Shown: piece by piece, positions 43,643 to 52,023 of the stretch
Numbering within the stretch: position 1 is the first letter of the stretch
Layout: each line of letters opens with the position of its first letter
Assembly: GCF_000024025.1 (NCBI RefSeq)
Contig: NC_013131.1
Span: forward strand, 372,001-436,000
Source: Catenulispora acidiphila DSM 44928
GTDB lineage: Bacteria > Actinomycetota > Actinomycetes > Streptomycetales > Catenulisporaceae
Direction: 5' to 3'
Length of the DNA stretch: 64,000 nt
Notes under the pieces: model-generated
The model's database searches: none
Told to the model about the DNA's origin: nothing
What the model saw: only the letters and a program-made list of their open reading frames with translations
Position numbers and translations under genes: made by a program

Positions 43643-44230
43643 TCAGGCGCCCACCACAGGCGGCGCTGTGAACACATCGCGCGCCTCGATCAGATTGCCC
43701 GCGAACGTCTTCGGCGGCATGGACGCGGCGGAGGCCCGCTCCGCCTCCGTGATCGGTACGACGGTTATCACCTGGACCGCGCCCTCGCAGGTGTCGATCC
43801 AGTTGGGGGTGTCCTTCAGCAGCGGGCCGGCGAGGAACACCGCGGGGCAGCCTGGGAAGGTCGGGAAGTCCTGCTCGAATCCGACGATCTGCGCCCAGCC
43901 GACTGCGCGGCCGGTCTTCCACGGGTACACGGCCAGATTCGCCAGCTGCATGGCGATCTGCTGCTCGTCCTCTGGCGCCAGCTCGCCGGAGCGGGACAGC
44001 AGCAGCTCTGCGCGGCTGCCCTCCGCGCCGTCCGCCGTGGGCATCGGCGCGGTGGCCATCCCGACCGTCGCGAACGTGGTGAGGCCGGCGGGTTCGGCGG
44101 GCCGGTAGACGAAGACGTCGAGGCGGGCGATCGGGCCCGGGCCGTCGTCGAACGTGAGCGAGGCGGCCGCGTCGCCGCGCGCTGCCATCAGGGTTCTGTA
44201 AACGTCGCGCAGGACCGGGGGAGCAGACAT
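43643..44230 (-). CDS. Suppressor-of-fused (SUFU) domain protein
   Basis: Start MSAPPVLRDVYRTLM at 44230 yields a 195-residue protein with the SUFU fold: VFVYRPAEPAGLTTFATVGMA, GSRAELLLSRSGE, MQLANLAVYPWKTGRAVGWAQIV, LKDTPNW and the C-terminal VVPITEAERA. In animals SUFU restrains Hedgehog signalling; bacterial members are often immunity proteins against polymorphic toxins or are of unknown role. No toxin gene is adjacent, so an immunity role is unsupported here. Confidence 0.85.
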   Translation of the reverse strand: MSAPPVLRDVYRTLMAARGDAAASLTFDDGPGPIARLDVFVYRPAEPAGLTTFATVGMATAPMPTADGAEGSRAELLLSRSGELAPEDEQQIAMQLANLAVYPWKTGRAVGWAQIVGFEQDFPTFPGCPAVFLAGPLLKDTPNWIDTCEGAVQVITVVPITEAERASAASMPPKTFAGNLIEARDVFTAPPVVGA

Positions 44231-44437
44231 GCAGCCGAACCTACACCGGCTCCGCGGGGCGTTTCCCGGGGTGAGCCAAAACCCTGCGATACTCCCGCGT
44301 CCGCGCAGCGCCTTCGGGATCTTACGTATTTGAATCAGGTTATTGCATGAAGGCATCTGGCTTGTAACTATGACCGGTGCGAAAGTTTCATCTCTGTGTC
44401 GAAAGCGCGTCACCTCCAGCTAGGAAGGGATGAGCAC

Positions 44438-46825
44438 ATGACGGTCACACGCCGAAGATTCCTCACCACCGCCGCGGCCGGCTCGGCCGCGGCGCTCCTC
44501 GCGGGCCCGGACCTGCTCGCCGCGCCGGCGGCGCGCGCGGCCAGCCCGGCCGGCGACGTCGTCGGCAAGATCACGGTGGGCTACCAGGGCTGGTTCGCCT
44601 GCGCCGGCGATGGGGCGCCGATCGGCGGCTGGTGGCACTGGGCCCAGAACTGGGCGCAGACGCCGTCGCCGTCCAACAACGTCATCAAGGCCTGGCCGGA
44701 CATGCGCGAGTACACGCACGCGTATCAGACCGCGTACTCCAACCTCGGCAACGGCCAGCCGGCGACGCTGTTCTCGTCCTACGACCAGCAGACCGTCGAC
44801 ACCCACTTCCTGTGGATGCAGCAGAACGGCTGCGACACTGCGGCCCTGCAGCGCTTCAACCCGAACAGCTCCGAGGGCCCGACCCGCGACGCGATGGCGA
44901 CGAAGGTGCGCTCGTCCGCCGAGACCCACAGCCGCAAGTTCTACATCATGTACGACGTCACCGGCTGGACCGCGATGCAGGCGGAGATCAAGGCCGACTG
45001 GACCAGCAAGATGTCGGCGCTGACCGCCTCCAGCGCCTACGCGCACCAGAACGGCAAGCCGGTGGTGGGCATCTGGGGCTTCGGCTTCAACGACGCCAAC
45101 CACCCCTGGGACGCCGCGACGTGCCTGGACGTGATCACCTGGTTCAAGAGTCAGGGCTGTTACGTGATGGGCGGCGTGCCGCGTGAGTGGCGCACCGGCA
45201 CCGGTGGCTCGCGCGCCGGCTACCTCGGCGTCTACCACGCCTTCGACATGCTCTCGCCGTGGATGGTCGGCGCGATCGGCACCGCCGCCGACTCCGACAA
45301 CGCCTATACCAACCTCACCGTGCCGGACCTCGCGGACTGCACCGCCAACAACGTCGACTACCAGCCGTGCGTCCTGCCCGGCGACCTGTCGGGGCGGCAG
45401 CGCGTCCACGGCGACTTCATGTGGCGGCAGTTCTACAACATGGCGCGCGCCGGGACGCAGAGCGTTTACATCTCCATGTTCGACGAGTACGGCGAGGGCA
45501 ACCAGATCGCCAAGACCGCGGAGAACCAGTCGATGTCGCCGAACGGCGCCGGCCTGCTGGCGCTGGACGAGGACGGGACCGCGTGCTCCTCGGACTACTA
45601 CCTGCGGCTCACCGCCGACGGCGGCCGGATGCTGAAGGGGCAGATCCCGCTGACCGCGACCCGCCCGACGCAGCCGGTCGCCGGCTCCGGCGGGGGATCG
45701 GGCAACCTGGCGCTCGGCAAACCGGCCTCCGCCAGCGGGACCTCACAGAACTTCGGGCCGGGGAACGCCGTCGACGGCGACCCGAACACGTACTGGGAGA
45801 GCGTCAACAACGCCTTCCCGCAGTGGTTCCAGGTCGATCTGGGCTCGGTGGCGGCGGTCGGCTCGGTGGTCATGAAGTTGCCCGCTTCGTGGGGCGCCCG
45901 CACGCAGACGCTGGCCCTGGCGGGCAGCAGCGACGGCAGCACCTTCAGCACGCTCGCGGCATCCGCGGGCCGCACCTTCGATCCGGCGACGGGCAACACG
46001 GTGACGATCAACGTCGGTACCGCATCCGTGCGCTATCTGCGTGCCACCTTCACGGCGAACACCGGCTGGCCCGCCGGACAGCTCTCAGAATTCCAGGTCT
46101 TCGCGCCGACCAGCGGCGGCGGTGGCGACACCACGCCGCCCACCGCTCCGACCAACCTCGCCGTCACCGGTCACACGTCGAGCAGCGTGTCGCTGTCCTG
46201 GACCGCGTCGACTGACAACATCGGCGTCACCGGGTACCAGGTGCGGGTGAACGGCACGACGGCGCTGACCGTGACCAAGACGACGGCGACTGTCACCGGT
46301 CTTTCGCCGTCCACGGCCTACAGCTTCGCCGTCGTCGCGACCGACGCCCTCGGGAACGTGTCGCTGCCCTCTGCGACAGTGTCGGCGACGACGGACCCCG
46401 CCACGAACGCCAACCTGGCGCTCGGGAAGCCGACCTCCGAGAGCGGTCACACGCAGAGCTACGCCTCGTCGAACACCGTGGACGGCGACGCGAACACCTA
46501 CTGGGAGAGCGTGGACAACGCGTTCCCGCAGTGGCTGATGGTCGATCTCGGCGCGGTGACATCGGTATCCCGGGTCGTGCTGAAGCTCCCGCCCGCGACC
46601 GCTTGGGCGGCCCGCACCCAGACCGTGGCGGTCACCGGAGGCGCAGACGCCAGCGCCGCCTCGACACTGTCCGCCTCCGCCGGCCGCCTCTTCGACCCGG
46701 CAACCGGCAACAGTGTGACGATCACGTTCCCGGCGACGAGCGTGCGCTACGTCCGGCTCACCTTCACCGCGAACACCGGATGGCCCGCCGGCCAGATATC
46801 GGAGTTCCAGGTCTACGCGAGCTAG
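44438..46825 (+). CDS. Tat-exported GH71/99-like protein with two discoidin domains and an FN3 domain
   Basis: The ATG at 44438 gives a twin-arginine signal (TRRRFLTTAAAGSAAALLAG). The 795-residue protein has a catalytic-like region (about 40-410; GKITVGYQGWFACAGDG, HFLWMQQNGCDTAALQRF, SMFDEYGEGNQI) resembling GH71/GH99-type proteins. A discoidin/F5-8C domain (about 422-555), fibronectin III (565-655) and a second discoidin domain (657-795) follow. The two discoidin domains share NTYWESV and NAFPQW, evidence of internal duplication. It probably binds and processes an extracellular polysaccharide. Confidence 0.85.
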   Translation: MTVTRRRFLTTAAAGSAAALLAGPDLLAAPAARAASPAGDVVGKITVGYQGWFACAGDGAPIGGWWHWAQNWAQTPSPSNNVIKAWPDMREYTHAYQTAYSNLGNGQPATLFSSYDQQTVDTHFLWMQQNGCDTAALQRFNPNSSEGPTRDAMATKVRSSAETHSRKFYIMYDVTGWTAMQAEIKADWTSKMSALTASSAYAHQNGKPVVGIWGFGFNDANHPWDAATCLDVITWFKSQGCYVMGGVPREWRTGTGGSRAGYLGVYHAFDMLSPWMVGAIGTAADSDNAYTNLTVPDLADCTANNVDYQPCVLPGDLSGRQRVHGDFMWRQFYNMARAGTQSVYISMFDEYGEGNQIAKTAENQSMSPNGAGLLALDEDGTACSSDYYLRLTADGGRMLKGQIPLTATRPTQPVAGSGGGSGNLALGKPASASGTSQNFGPGNAVDGDPNTYWESVNNAFPQWFQVDLGSVAAVGSVVMKLPASWGARTQTLALAGSSDGSTFSTLAASAGRTFDPATGNTVTINVGTASVRYLRATFTANTGWPAGQLSEFQVFAPTSGGGGDTTPPTAPTNLAVTGHTSSSVSLSWTASTDNIGVTGYQVRVNGTTALTVTKTTATVTGLSPSTAYSFAVVATDALGNVSLPSATVSATTDPATNANLALGKPTSESGHTQSYASSNTVDGDANTYWESVDNAFPQWLMVDLGAVTSVSRVVLKLPPATAWAARTQTVAVTGGADASAASTLSASAGRLFDPATGNSVTITFPATSVRYVRLTFTANTGWPAGQISEFQVYAS

Positions 46826-46890
46826 GGCCCGCACGCCTGAGTGCAGTCCCGCAGGGCTCGAGTGGTGTCGTCGGCGATCTTCTGGACGGC

Positions 46891-47883
46891 CTACTTGCGC
46901 TCTGCGGGATGCCAGACCTCTGATACGTCGCCGGCGGGCAGCCAGTCGCGACCCGGTTGGTACTCCAGCCATCGGCTTCGGCCTGCGACGTCGGCGAAGG
47001 CTCGCAGGAGGGGCTCGATGCCCGGATGCGGATCCGCTGCCCGCCAGACCAGCGACCACGCATAGAGCGGCGTGGGCTCGACGAGGGGGAGTGACCGGAC
47101 GCGGGTACGTTCCGGCAGCTCCAGATCTGCCGGGATCAGCGCGAAGCGCACCGGATCGGCCGCCACCTGCTCCAGGAAGCGGTCGATGCCGAGATTCGCC
47201 GTGCCGGACTCGGCAGTGATGTCGAAGTGCTCTGCGAAGCGCTGAAAGAAGTCCAGCCGGTTCAGCGCCGCGGGACACCACAGAACGCTGTCGCGCAGCT
47301 CCGCAGGCCGTACCTCCGACTGGCCGGCGAGCCGATGATCTTCACTGATCACCACGTCTACCGGCTCCAGGCGTACCAAGCGATGCGTGTACGCCGCGTC
47401 CCGAGTTCCGCCGCCCCCGCTGCCGACCCCGCCGCCGACCCCGTGCACACGCCCGAAGCCGACATCCGTGGCGCTCCGATCCAACGCGTCCAGCACGCCC
47501 GGCAGGTCGCGCCCGGGCCCGGTCTCCACTGTCACCGCGCCCCCGACGCGCTCGATGACCGGCGCGAGCGTCCGCATCGGCGCGAACAGGTGACCCCAGT
47601 AGTCGATCCGCAGCGGCCGCTCGACGTGGCGCGCCGCCGCCACGGCGGCGTCGCCGTGCGCCAGCGTCTGGCGCGCCGGCTCCAGGAAGCGGCGGCCGGC
47701 GTCGGTCAGCTCGACCGCGTGCCCGCCGCGCAGGAACAGCTGCACGCCGAGCTCGCCCTCCAGCCGGGCGATCCGCTTGGACAGCGCCTGCTGGCTCACC
47801 GCGAGCTGCTCGGCGGCCTGCCCGAAGTGCAGCCGCTCCGCCGCCGCGACGAACGCCCGCACCTGCGCCAGATCAAGATCCAT
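46891..47883 (-). CDS. LysR family regulator
   Basis: Starting at 47883 (MDLDLAQVRAFVAAAERLHF), the 330-residue LysR protein has its HTH at about 16-45 (SQQALSKRIARLEGELG) and a two-lobe effector domain. A Gly-rich insertion (GVGGGVGSGGGG) is unusual in the effector domain. It is divergent from the MDR oxidoreductase at 48005, 121 bp away, and probably controls the oxidoreductase-SnoaL pair. Confidence 0.92.
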   Translation of the reverse strand: MDLDLAQVRAFVAAAERLHFGQAAEQLAVSQQALSKRIARLEGELGVQLFLRGGHAVELTDAGRRFLEPARQTLAHGDAAVAAARHVERPLRIDYWGHLFAPMRTLAPVIERVGGAVTVETGPGRDLPGVLDALDRSATDVGFGRVHGVGGGVGSGGGGTRDAAYTHRLVRLEPVDVVISEDHRLAGQSEVRPAELRDSVLWCPAALNRLDFFQRFAEHFDITAESGTANLGIDRFLEQVAADPVRFALIPADLELPERTRVRSLPLVEPTPLYAWSLVWRAADPHPGIEPLLRAFADVAGRSRWLEYQPGRDWLPAGDVSEVWHPAERK

Positions 47884-48004
47884 GCCCTCCACCTTGGCCT
47901 ACCACCGGCGGTTGTCGAAACCGGCAGCCGGTTGTTGGACCGGCCTTTCACCCCGGTGGTCTTCTTGATCTCGCAGGCAAGAAGCACACGAAGGGGAGAA
48001 CGCC

Positions 48005-48925
48005 ATGAAGGCCATGACAGCCACCGGCCGCACCGAACCGTCCGTCGCACTCACCGCGGTGGACCAGCCGCAGCCGCGTCCGGACGAGGCGCTGGTGAAG
48101 GTGGAGGCGTACTCCGTCAACCGCGGCGAGACCTTCCAACTCGAGGCGCCGCGCCCCGGCTGGCGCCCCGGCAAGGACGTCGCGGGCCTCGTGGTCCAGG
48201 CCGCGGCCGACGGCTCCGGCCCGGCGGTCGGCGCCCGCGTCGTCGGCCACCCGCCGCAGGGCGGCTGGGCCGAGTACGTGGCAGTCCCGACCAGCTCTCT
48301 GGCCGACCTCCCCGACACCGTCCCCGCCGCCACCGCCGCCGCGCTGCCGCTGGCCGGGCTCACCGCGCTCCGCCTCCTGCGGGTGACGCGAGCCGCCGCC
48401 GGCAGCAGGGTCCTGATGACCGGCGCGTCCGGCGGCGTGGGCCACTACTTCGTGGAACTCGCGGCGGCGGCCGGGCTGGAGATCACCGCGGTCAGCTCCT
48501 CGCCCGAACGCGGCGCCCGGCTGCTGGAGCTCGGCGCGGCGCGCGTCGTGCCCTCGATCGACGCAGCCGAGGGACCTTTCGACATCGTCCTGGAATCCAC
48601 CGGCGGCCCGAACCTGCCGGCCGCCCTGGCCAAGCTCGCCCGGCGCGGAACGCTGATCTGGTTCGGCCAGGCCAGCCGGCAGCCGGCAACGCTCGACTTC
48701 TTCGACTTCTTCGCCGGTCCCGAGTCCGCCACGATCCGGCACTTCCACTACGCCGACTCCGACTCGACCTACGGACAAGACCTGCAGACGTTGGTACGCC
48801 TCGTCGCCGCCGACCGCCTGCACCCGGAGATCGGGCTGGTGACGGACTGGACCGGGACCGCCGACGTCCTGACTCTCCTGCGCGATCGAGGAGTACGCGG
48901 CAACGCAGTCCTCACCATCGCCTGA
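48005..48925 (+). CDS. MDR-family NAD(P)H quinone/zinc-type oxidoreductase
   Basis: This 306-residue MDR protein has the GroES-like N-half (SVNRGETFQLE, GWRPGKDVAGLV), the cofactor site GASGGVGHYFVELAA and the quinone-oxidoreductase-like C-terminus. It lacks the zinc cysteine set, as in QOR-type enzymes. AGGGGAG precedes the ATG. It is divergent from a LysR gene and followed after 68 bp by a SnoaL-like protein, a pairing repeated at 52024-53504. Confidence 0.92.
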   Translation: MKAMTATGRTEPSVALTAVDQPQPRPDEALVKVEAYSVNRGETFQLEAPRPGWRPGKDVAGLVVQAAADGSGPAVGARVVGHPPQGGWAEYVAVPTSSLADLPDTVPAATAAALPLAGLTALRLLRVTRAAAGSRVLMTGASGGVGHYFVELAAAAGLEITAVSSSPERGARLLELGAARVVPSIDAAEGPFDIVLESTGGPNLPAALAKLARRGTLIWFGQASRQPATLDFFDFFAGPESATIRHFHYADSDSTYGQDLQTLVRLVAADRLHPEIGLVTDWTGTADVLTLLRDRGVRGNAVLTIA

Positions 48926-48993
48926 CGCCACCATCTGACAGACCCGAATACCCCGAATACATAGACTCAAGATCACCCCGAAGGAGCATCACC

Positions 48994-49407
48994 ATGACCA
49001 CCATCACCGACCCGAAGACCGTCGTCGTCCGCTACGTCGAGGCAGTCCGCGACGGCGACACCGAGACCATCGTCGCCAGCTTCGCCGAGCACGCCACCTG
49101 GCTCTACCCCGGCAACCTCCCGATCTCGCGCCTGTGGGAGGGCCGCGACGCGATCATCAACGACTTCCTCGGCGGCATGGGCGCCTACCTGGACACCTCG
49201 GCGCCGGTCGTGATCGCCCTGGTCCACGCCTTCGCCGACGGCGACCAGGTGCTGGCGGAGTGGACGTCGAAGGCGACCGCCGCCAACGGCGCGACCTACG
49301 ACAACCGCTGCGCGGCGGTCTTCACCGTCGAGGACGGGAAGATCACGTCGGTCCGGGAGTACGCGGACACGCACCACGTCGCCGCCGTGCTCTTCGGCGA
49401 GGCCTGA
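48994..49407 (+). CDS. SnoaL/NTF2-like protein
   Basis: ATG at 48994 follows AAGGAG. The 137-residue product is a small alpha+beta barrel of the SnoaL/ketosteroid-isomerase type: TVVVRYVEAVRDGDTETIVASFAEHATW, the EGRDAIINDFL block and AVFTVEDGKITSVREYADTHHV. Such proteins isomerise, cyclise or hydrolyse small molecules, or bind them. It is co-directional with the MDR gene and likely co-transcribed. Confidence 0.88.
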   Translation: MTTITDPKTVVVRYVEAVRDGDTETIVASFAEHATWLYPGNLPISRLWEGRDAIINDFLGGMGAYLDTSAPVVIALVHAFADGDQVLAEWTSKATAANGATYDNRCAAVFTVEDGKITSVREYADTHHVAAVLFGEA

Positions 49408-49533
49408 GCCGCGCTTTCCCTCGGCACCGGCCGCCTTCGCACGAGCGAAAAGCTCGTCAGGGCGGTCGGTGACGACGTATGCCCGAACGACCCCGGAGCC
49501 AACCGCCAGTCGTCGCCGTCGCCGTCGCCGTCG

Positions 49534-50025
49534 CTACAGAGTCTTCTCGAACCAGTGGTTCGCGTACTTGCTGTCGTTGTAGGCCGGGATCTCGCGATAG
49601 CCGTACCGCGCATACATCGCGCGGGCCTCCACCAAGTCGCCCCGCGTGTCCAGTCGGATGGCGCGCGCACCGAGTTCGGCAGCCGCGCGATCGGCTTCGC
49701 CGAGCAACAATCGCCCGCCACCGGAGCGCCGGAACTGCGGACGGATGTACATCCGGCTCAGCTCGGCCACCTCCGGCGCCAGCATCCGCACGCCGACGCA
49801 GCCCGCGGGCTCCTCGCCGACGCTCGCCACCAGGAATGCGACCAGATCATCGTTGGGCTCGTCGCGCATCGCCGCGTCGACTTCGCCCGGCTCGCACGGC
49901 CGTCCCCAGTACCTGCTGACCAACTCGTCGTAGTACGAGACCAGCAGATCGATCGCGTCCGGTTCCCGCACCGTGGCGCGGCGCGCCGTCCACGCGTCCG
50001 TCGTCGTCATGCCGTCCATCATCAC
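49534..50025 (-). CDS. GNAT acetyltransferase
   Basis: The GTG at 50025 overlaps the stop of the upstream MarR gene (GTGA); an ATG follows at 50022. The 163-residue GNAT has the acetyl-CoA loop in RPQFRRSGGGRLLL and the beta-strand LSRMYI before it, with the C-terminal ARAMYARYGYREIPAY. Substrate is unknown. It is the second gene of a leftward MarR-GNAT unit. Confidence 0.9.
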   Translation of the reverse strand: MMMDGMTTTDAWTARRATVREPDAIDLLVSYYDELVSRYWGRPCEPGEVDAAMRDEPNDDLVAFLVASVGEEPAGCVGVRMLAPEVAELSRMYIRPQFRRSGGGRLLLGEADRAAAELGARAIRLDTRGDLVEARAMYARYGYREIPAYNDSKYANHWFEKTL

Positions 50026-50486
50026 GTCGCTGTCATCTGGTTAACGGCGACGGAAACCCGGTCGAGCAGATCCAGCGCCCGCGCCAGGACGCGCAGTTCG
50101 TCCGCGTCCAGCGCCTGGTCCAGCGCTGCGGCGAGCAGCACGGTGCGCTGTCGGCGGTCGGCGTCGAGCGCATGCCTCCCCGCCTCGGTCAGCGCGAGGA
50201 TCTTCTTGCGCGCGTCGTCCGGATCGGGTCCGGCGCTGAGGAATCCGGCGTCGGCCAGGTCCTTCACGGTCGCGGCCATCGTCTGGTGCCGCACGCCGCG
50301 GCTTGACGCCAGATCGGCTGTGGTCATCGGTCCGCGCGCGGCGAGCAGATCGAGCACCGCCGCCGGGATGGGAGCGATCCGGTCCACCGCACGGGTGCTG
50401 CGGACCAGAGTGCCGACCGCGCTGCGCAGGTGCGTGGCCACGTCCTCGACGGCAGGAGGCGGCGGGTCCGCAGGGGTGGCGTTCAC
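50022..50486 (-). CDS. MarR family regulator
   Basis: This 154-residue winged-helix MarR protein shows PAAVLDLLAARGPMTTADLASS, the recognition helix GVRHQTMAATVKDLADAGFL and wing PDPDDARKKILALTEAG. It is divergent from the MBL-fold hydrolase at 50561 and translationally coupled to a GNAT gene. The TGTACA operator array (50504-50537) lies exactly in its promoter and is its probable binding site. Confidence 0.93.
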   Translation of the reverse strand: MNATPADPPPPAVEDVATHLRSAVGTLVRSTRAVDRIAPIPAAVLDLLAARGPMTTADLASSRGVRHQTMAATVKDLADAGFLSAGPDPDDARKKILALTEAGRHALDADRRQRTVLLAAALDQALDADELRVLARALDLLDRVSVAVNQMTAT

Positions 50487-50503
50487 GGTCTCACGCTATC
50501 ATG

Positions 50504-50537
50504 TGTACAGGGAATACTGTACAGTTATCCCTGTACA
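50504..50537. promoter_or_regulatory. MarR operator: three TGTACA boxes at 14-bp spacing
   Basis: TGTACA occurs at 50504, 50518 and 50532, exactly 14 bp apart. The outer copies form a perfect 10-bp inverted repeat, TGTACAGGGA (50504-50513) and TCCCTGTACA (50528-50537), and the middle one is the palindrome CTGTACAG. It lies between the MarR start (50486) and the hydrolase start (50561) and would cover both promoters. Confidence 0.75.
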
Positions 50538-50560
50538 TCGAAGAACGTCAGGAGCTCACC

Positions 50561-51196
50561 ATGCAGCTGATCAAGCACGCCCACGCCTGCGTCTCGCTGG
50601 TCGGCGACCAGGGGCGGATCGTCATCGACCCCGGGACGCTGACCCCCGACGCGGCCGCGGCGGTGGCCGCCGCCGAAGCGGTGCTGATCACCCACGAGCA
50701 CTTCGACCACTTCGACGAGGACATGCTCGCCAAGGCCCTGGACGCGCGTCCCGAGCTGCGGGTCTACGGTCCCGCGAGCGTGGTCGGGCGCTGGGAGGCG
50801 CGGCGCGGGCAGGTCACCGCGGTGGCCGCCGGCGACCGGCACGCCGTGGCGGGGTTCGACATCGCCGTCTTCGGCGAGCTGCACGCGCTGATCCACCGCG
50901 ACGTGCCGCGCGTGACCAACGTCGGCTACCTCGTCGATGAGAAGCTCTACCACCCCGGCGACGCCTACCACGTACCCGAGGCGCCGGTCGAGACGCTGCT
51001 GCTGCCCACGAGCGGACCGTGGACGAAGCTCGGCGAGGCGGTCGACTACGTGCGCGAGGTCGCGCCGAAGCAGGCCGTCCAGATCCACGAACTGCTGCTC
51101 GCCGAGGTGGGCCAGCAGGCGGCGAAGACCATGATCGGCAACCTGACCGAGGCGGCCATGGCGATCGTCCCGGTCGGCGAGGCGATCACCGTCTGA
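50561..51196 (+). CDS. Metallo-beta-lactamase-fold hydrolase
   Basis: ATG at 50561 follows CAGGAG. The 211-residue protein opens MQLIKHAHACVSLVGDQGRIVIDPG and has the metal motif THEHFDHFDED, a later His (HPGDAYHVPEAP) and LLPTSGPW, typical of UlaG-like/YhfI-like MBL-fold hydrolases. Two metal ions are expected. It is controlled by the divergent MarR gene in all likelihood. Substrate unknown; phosphodiesters or lactones are usual in relatives. Confidence 0.9.
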   Translation: MQLIKHAHACVSLVGDQGRIVIDPGTLTPDAAAAVAAAEAVLITHEHFDHFDEDMLAKALDARPELRVYGPASVVGRWEARRGQVTAVAAGDRHAVAGFDIAVFGELHALIHRDVPRVTNVGYLVDEKLYHPGDAYHVPEAPVETLLLPTSGPWTKLGEAVDYVREVAPKQAVQIHELLLAEVGQQAAKTMIGNLTEAAMAIVPVGEAITV

Positions 51197-51217
51197 CCAC
51201 CGTCTGACCACCGCCAA

Positions 51218-51233
51218 ATCACCGCTCGGTGAT
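51218..51233. terminator. Short hairpin between convergent genes
   Basis: ATCACC-GCTC-GGTGAT is a 6-bp perfect hairpin 20 bp after the hydrolase stop. An 11-bp direct repeat (ACCGTCTGACC) overlaps the stop codon. It is a weak terminator candidate serving the hydrolase and the convergent TetR gene. Confidence 0.35.
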
Positions 51234-51277
51234 CCCGCGCCGTCGCAGGCTGAGTAGCTGGTAAATCAGCCAGTGAA

Positions 51278-51928
51278 TCAGTAACCTGCGACGGCCTCGA
51301 CCTCGGCCGCGTACAGCAGCGCCGGGTCGAATTCCATGCCGGCGAAATGCCCGGCCAGCTCCAGCGACAGCACCCCGTGCAGCCGCGTCCACAGGATGAC
51401 GGCGCGGTGCAGTGTCGTGCCTTCGCCGGCGTGCGCTCCAGCCCACGGGCTGTGCTGCTCCAGATGTGTCTGCACCGGCGACGGCGGCAGGGCGCCGAGC
51501 CCTTCGGCGCTGCTGGCGTCGAGCAGCAACGCCATCACGTCGTTGGCCAGCCGCGTGGTGTCCTCCGGCGCCTGGTAGCCGGGTACCGGCGTGCCGTAGA
51601 TGAGCAGGTAGCGCTGGGGGTCCTCCAGCGCCCACTCGCGCAGCGTCCGAGCCAGACCCCTGAGACCGGCGCCGTCCGCGACCGCCGCGCGCATCGCGTC
51701 GGCCATGCTCTGGTAGGCGTCCCGGATGAGCGCCGTGATCAGCTCGTCGCGATTGGCGAAGTACCGGTACAGCGCCGGGCCGCTCATCCCCATCTGCTTG
51801 GCGATCGCGTTCAGCGACAGGGCGGAGGCGCCCGCGGTCGCGATCTGCTCCCACGCGTGCTGCTTGATCTCCTCCTGCACCTGCGCGCGATAGCGCTGCC
51901 TGGGGGTTCCGGTCTCCGTCTGCACCAT
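51278..51928 (-). CDS. TetR family regulator
   Basis: This 216-residue TetR protein has the N-terminal HTH (ALSLNAIAKQMGMSGPALYRYFANRDELITALI) and a helical C-terminal ligand-binding domain of the WHG/TetR_C_13 type (WALEDPQRYLLIYGTPVPGY). It is divergent from the MDR oxidoreductase at 52024. The promoter (51953-51982) with a central CTCGATCGAG palindrome lies in the intervening 95 bp and is its likely target. Confidence 0.93.
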   Translation of the reverse strand: MVQTETGTPRQRYRAQVQEEIKQHAWEQIATAGASALSLNAIAKQMGMSGPALYRYFANRDELITALIRDAYQSMADAMRAAVADGAGLRGLARTLREWALEDPQRYLLIYGTPVPGYQAPEDTTRLANDVMALLLDASSAEGLGALPPSPVQTHLEQHSPWAGAHAGEGTTLHRAVILWTRLHGVLSLELAGHFAGMEFDPALLYAAEVEAVAGY

Positions 51929-51952
51929 GGTTAGAGGCTATCACTCATGCGA

Positions 51953-51982
51953 TTGACATTCACTCGATCGAGGGGTTATAAC
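51953..51982 (+). promoter_or_regulatory. Sigma-70-type promoter with palindromic operator
   Basis: TTGACA (51953-51958) and TATAAC (51977-51982) are separated by 18 bp and point at the MDR gene 41 bp downstream. The perfect 10-bp palindrome CTCGATCGAG (51963-51972) sits in the spacer, where TetR binding would block polymerase. Confidence 0.7.
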
Positions 51983-52023
51983 TTGTAACGAACGCAAGAG
52001 CTTCTAGAGAAAGGGCCGCGGCC

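Noticed and set aside
43175-44350. Rightward frame overlapping the SUFU gene
   Set aside because: Most of it is antisense to the SUFU gene and Arg/His-rich; the first 60 codons have no match I recognise.
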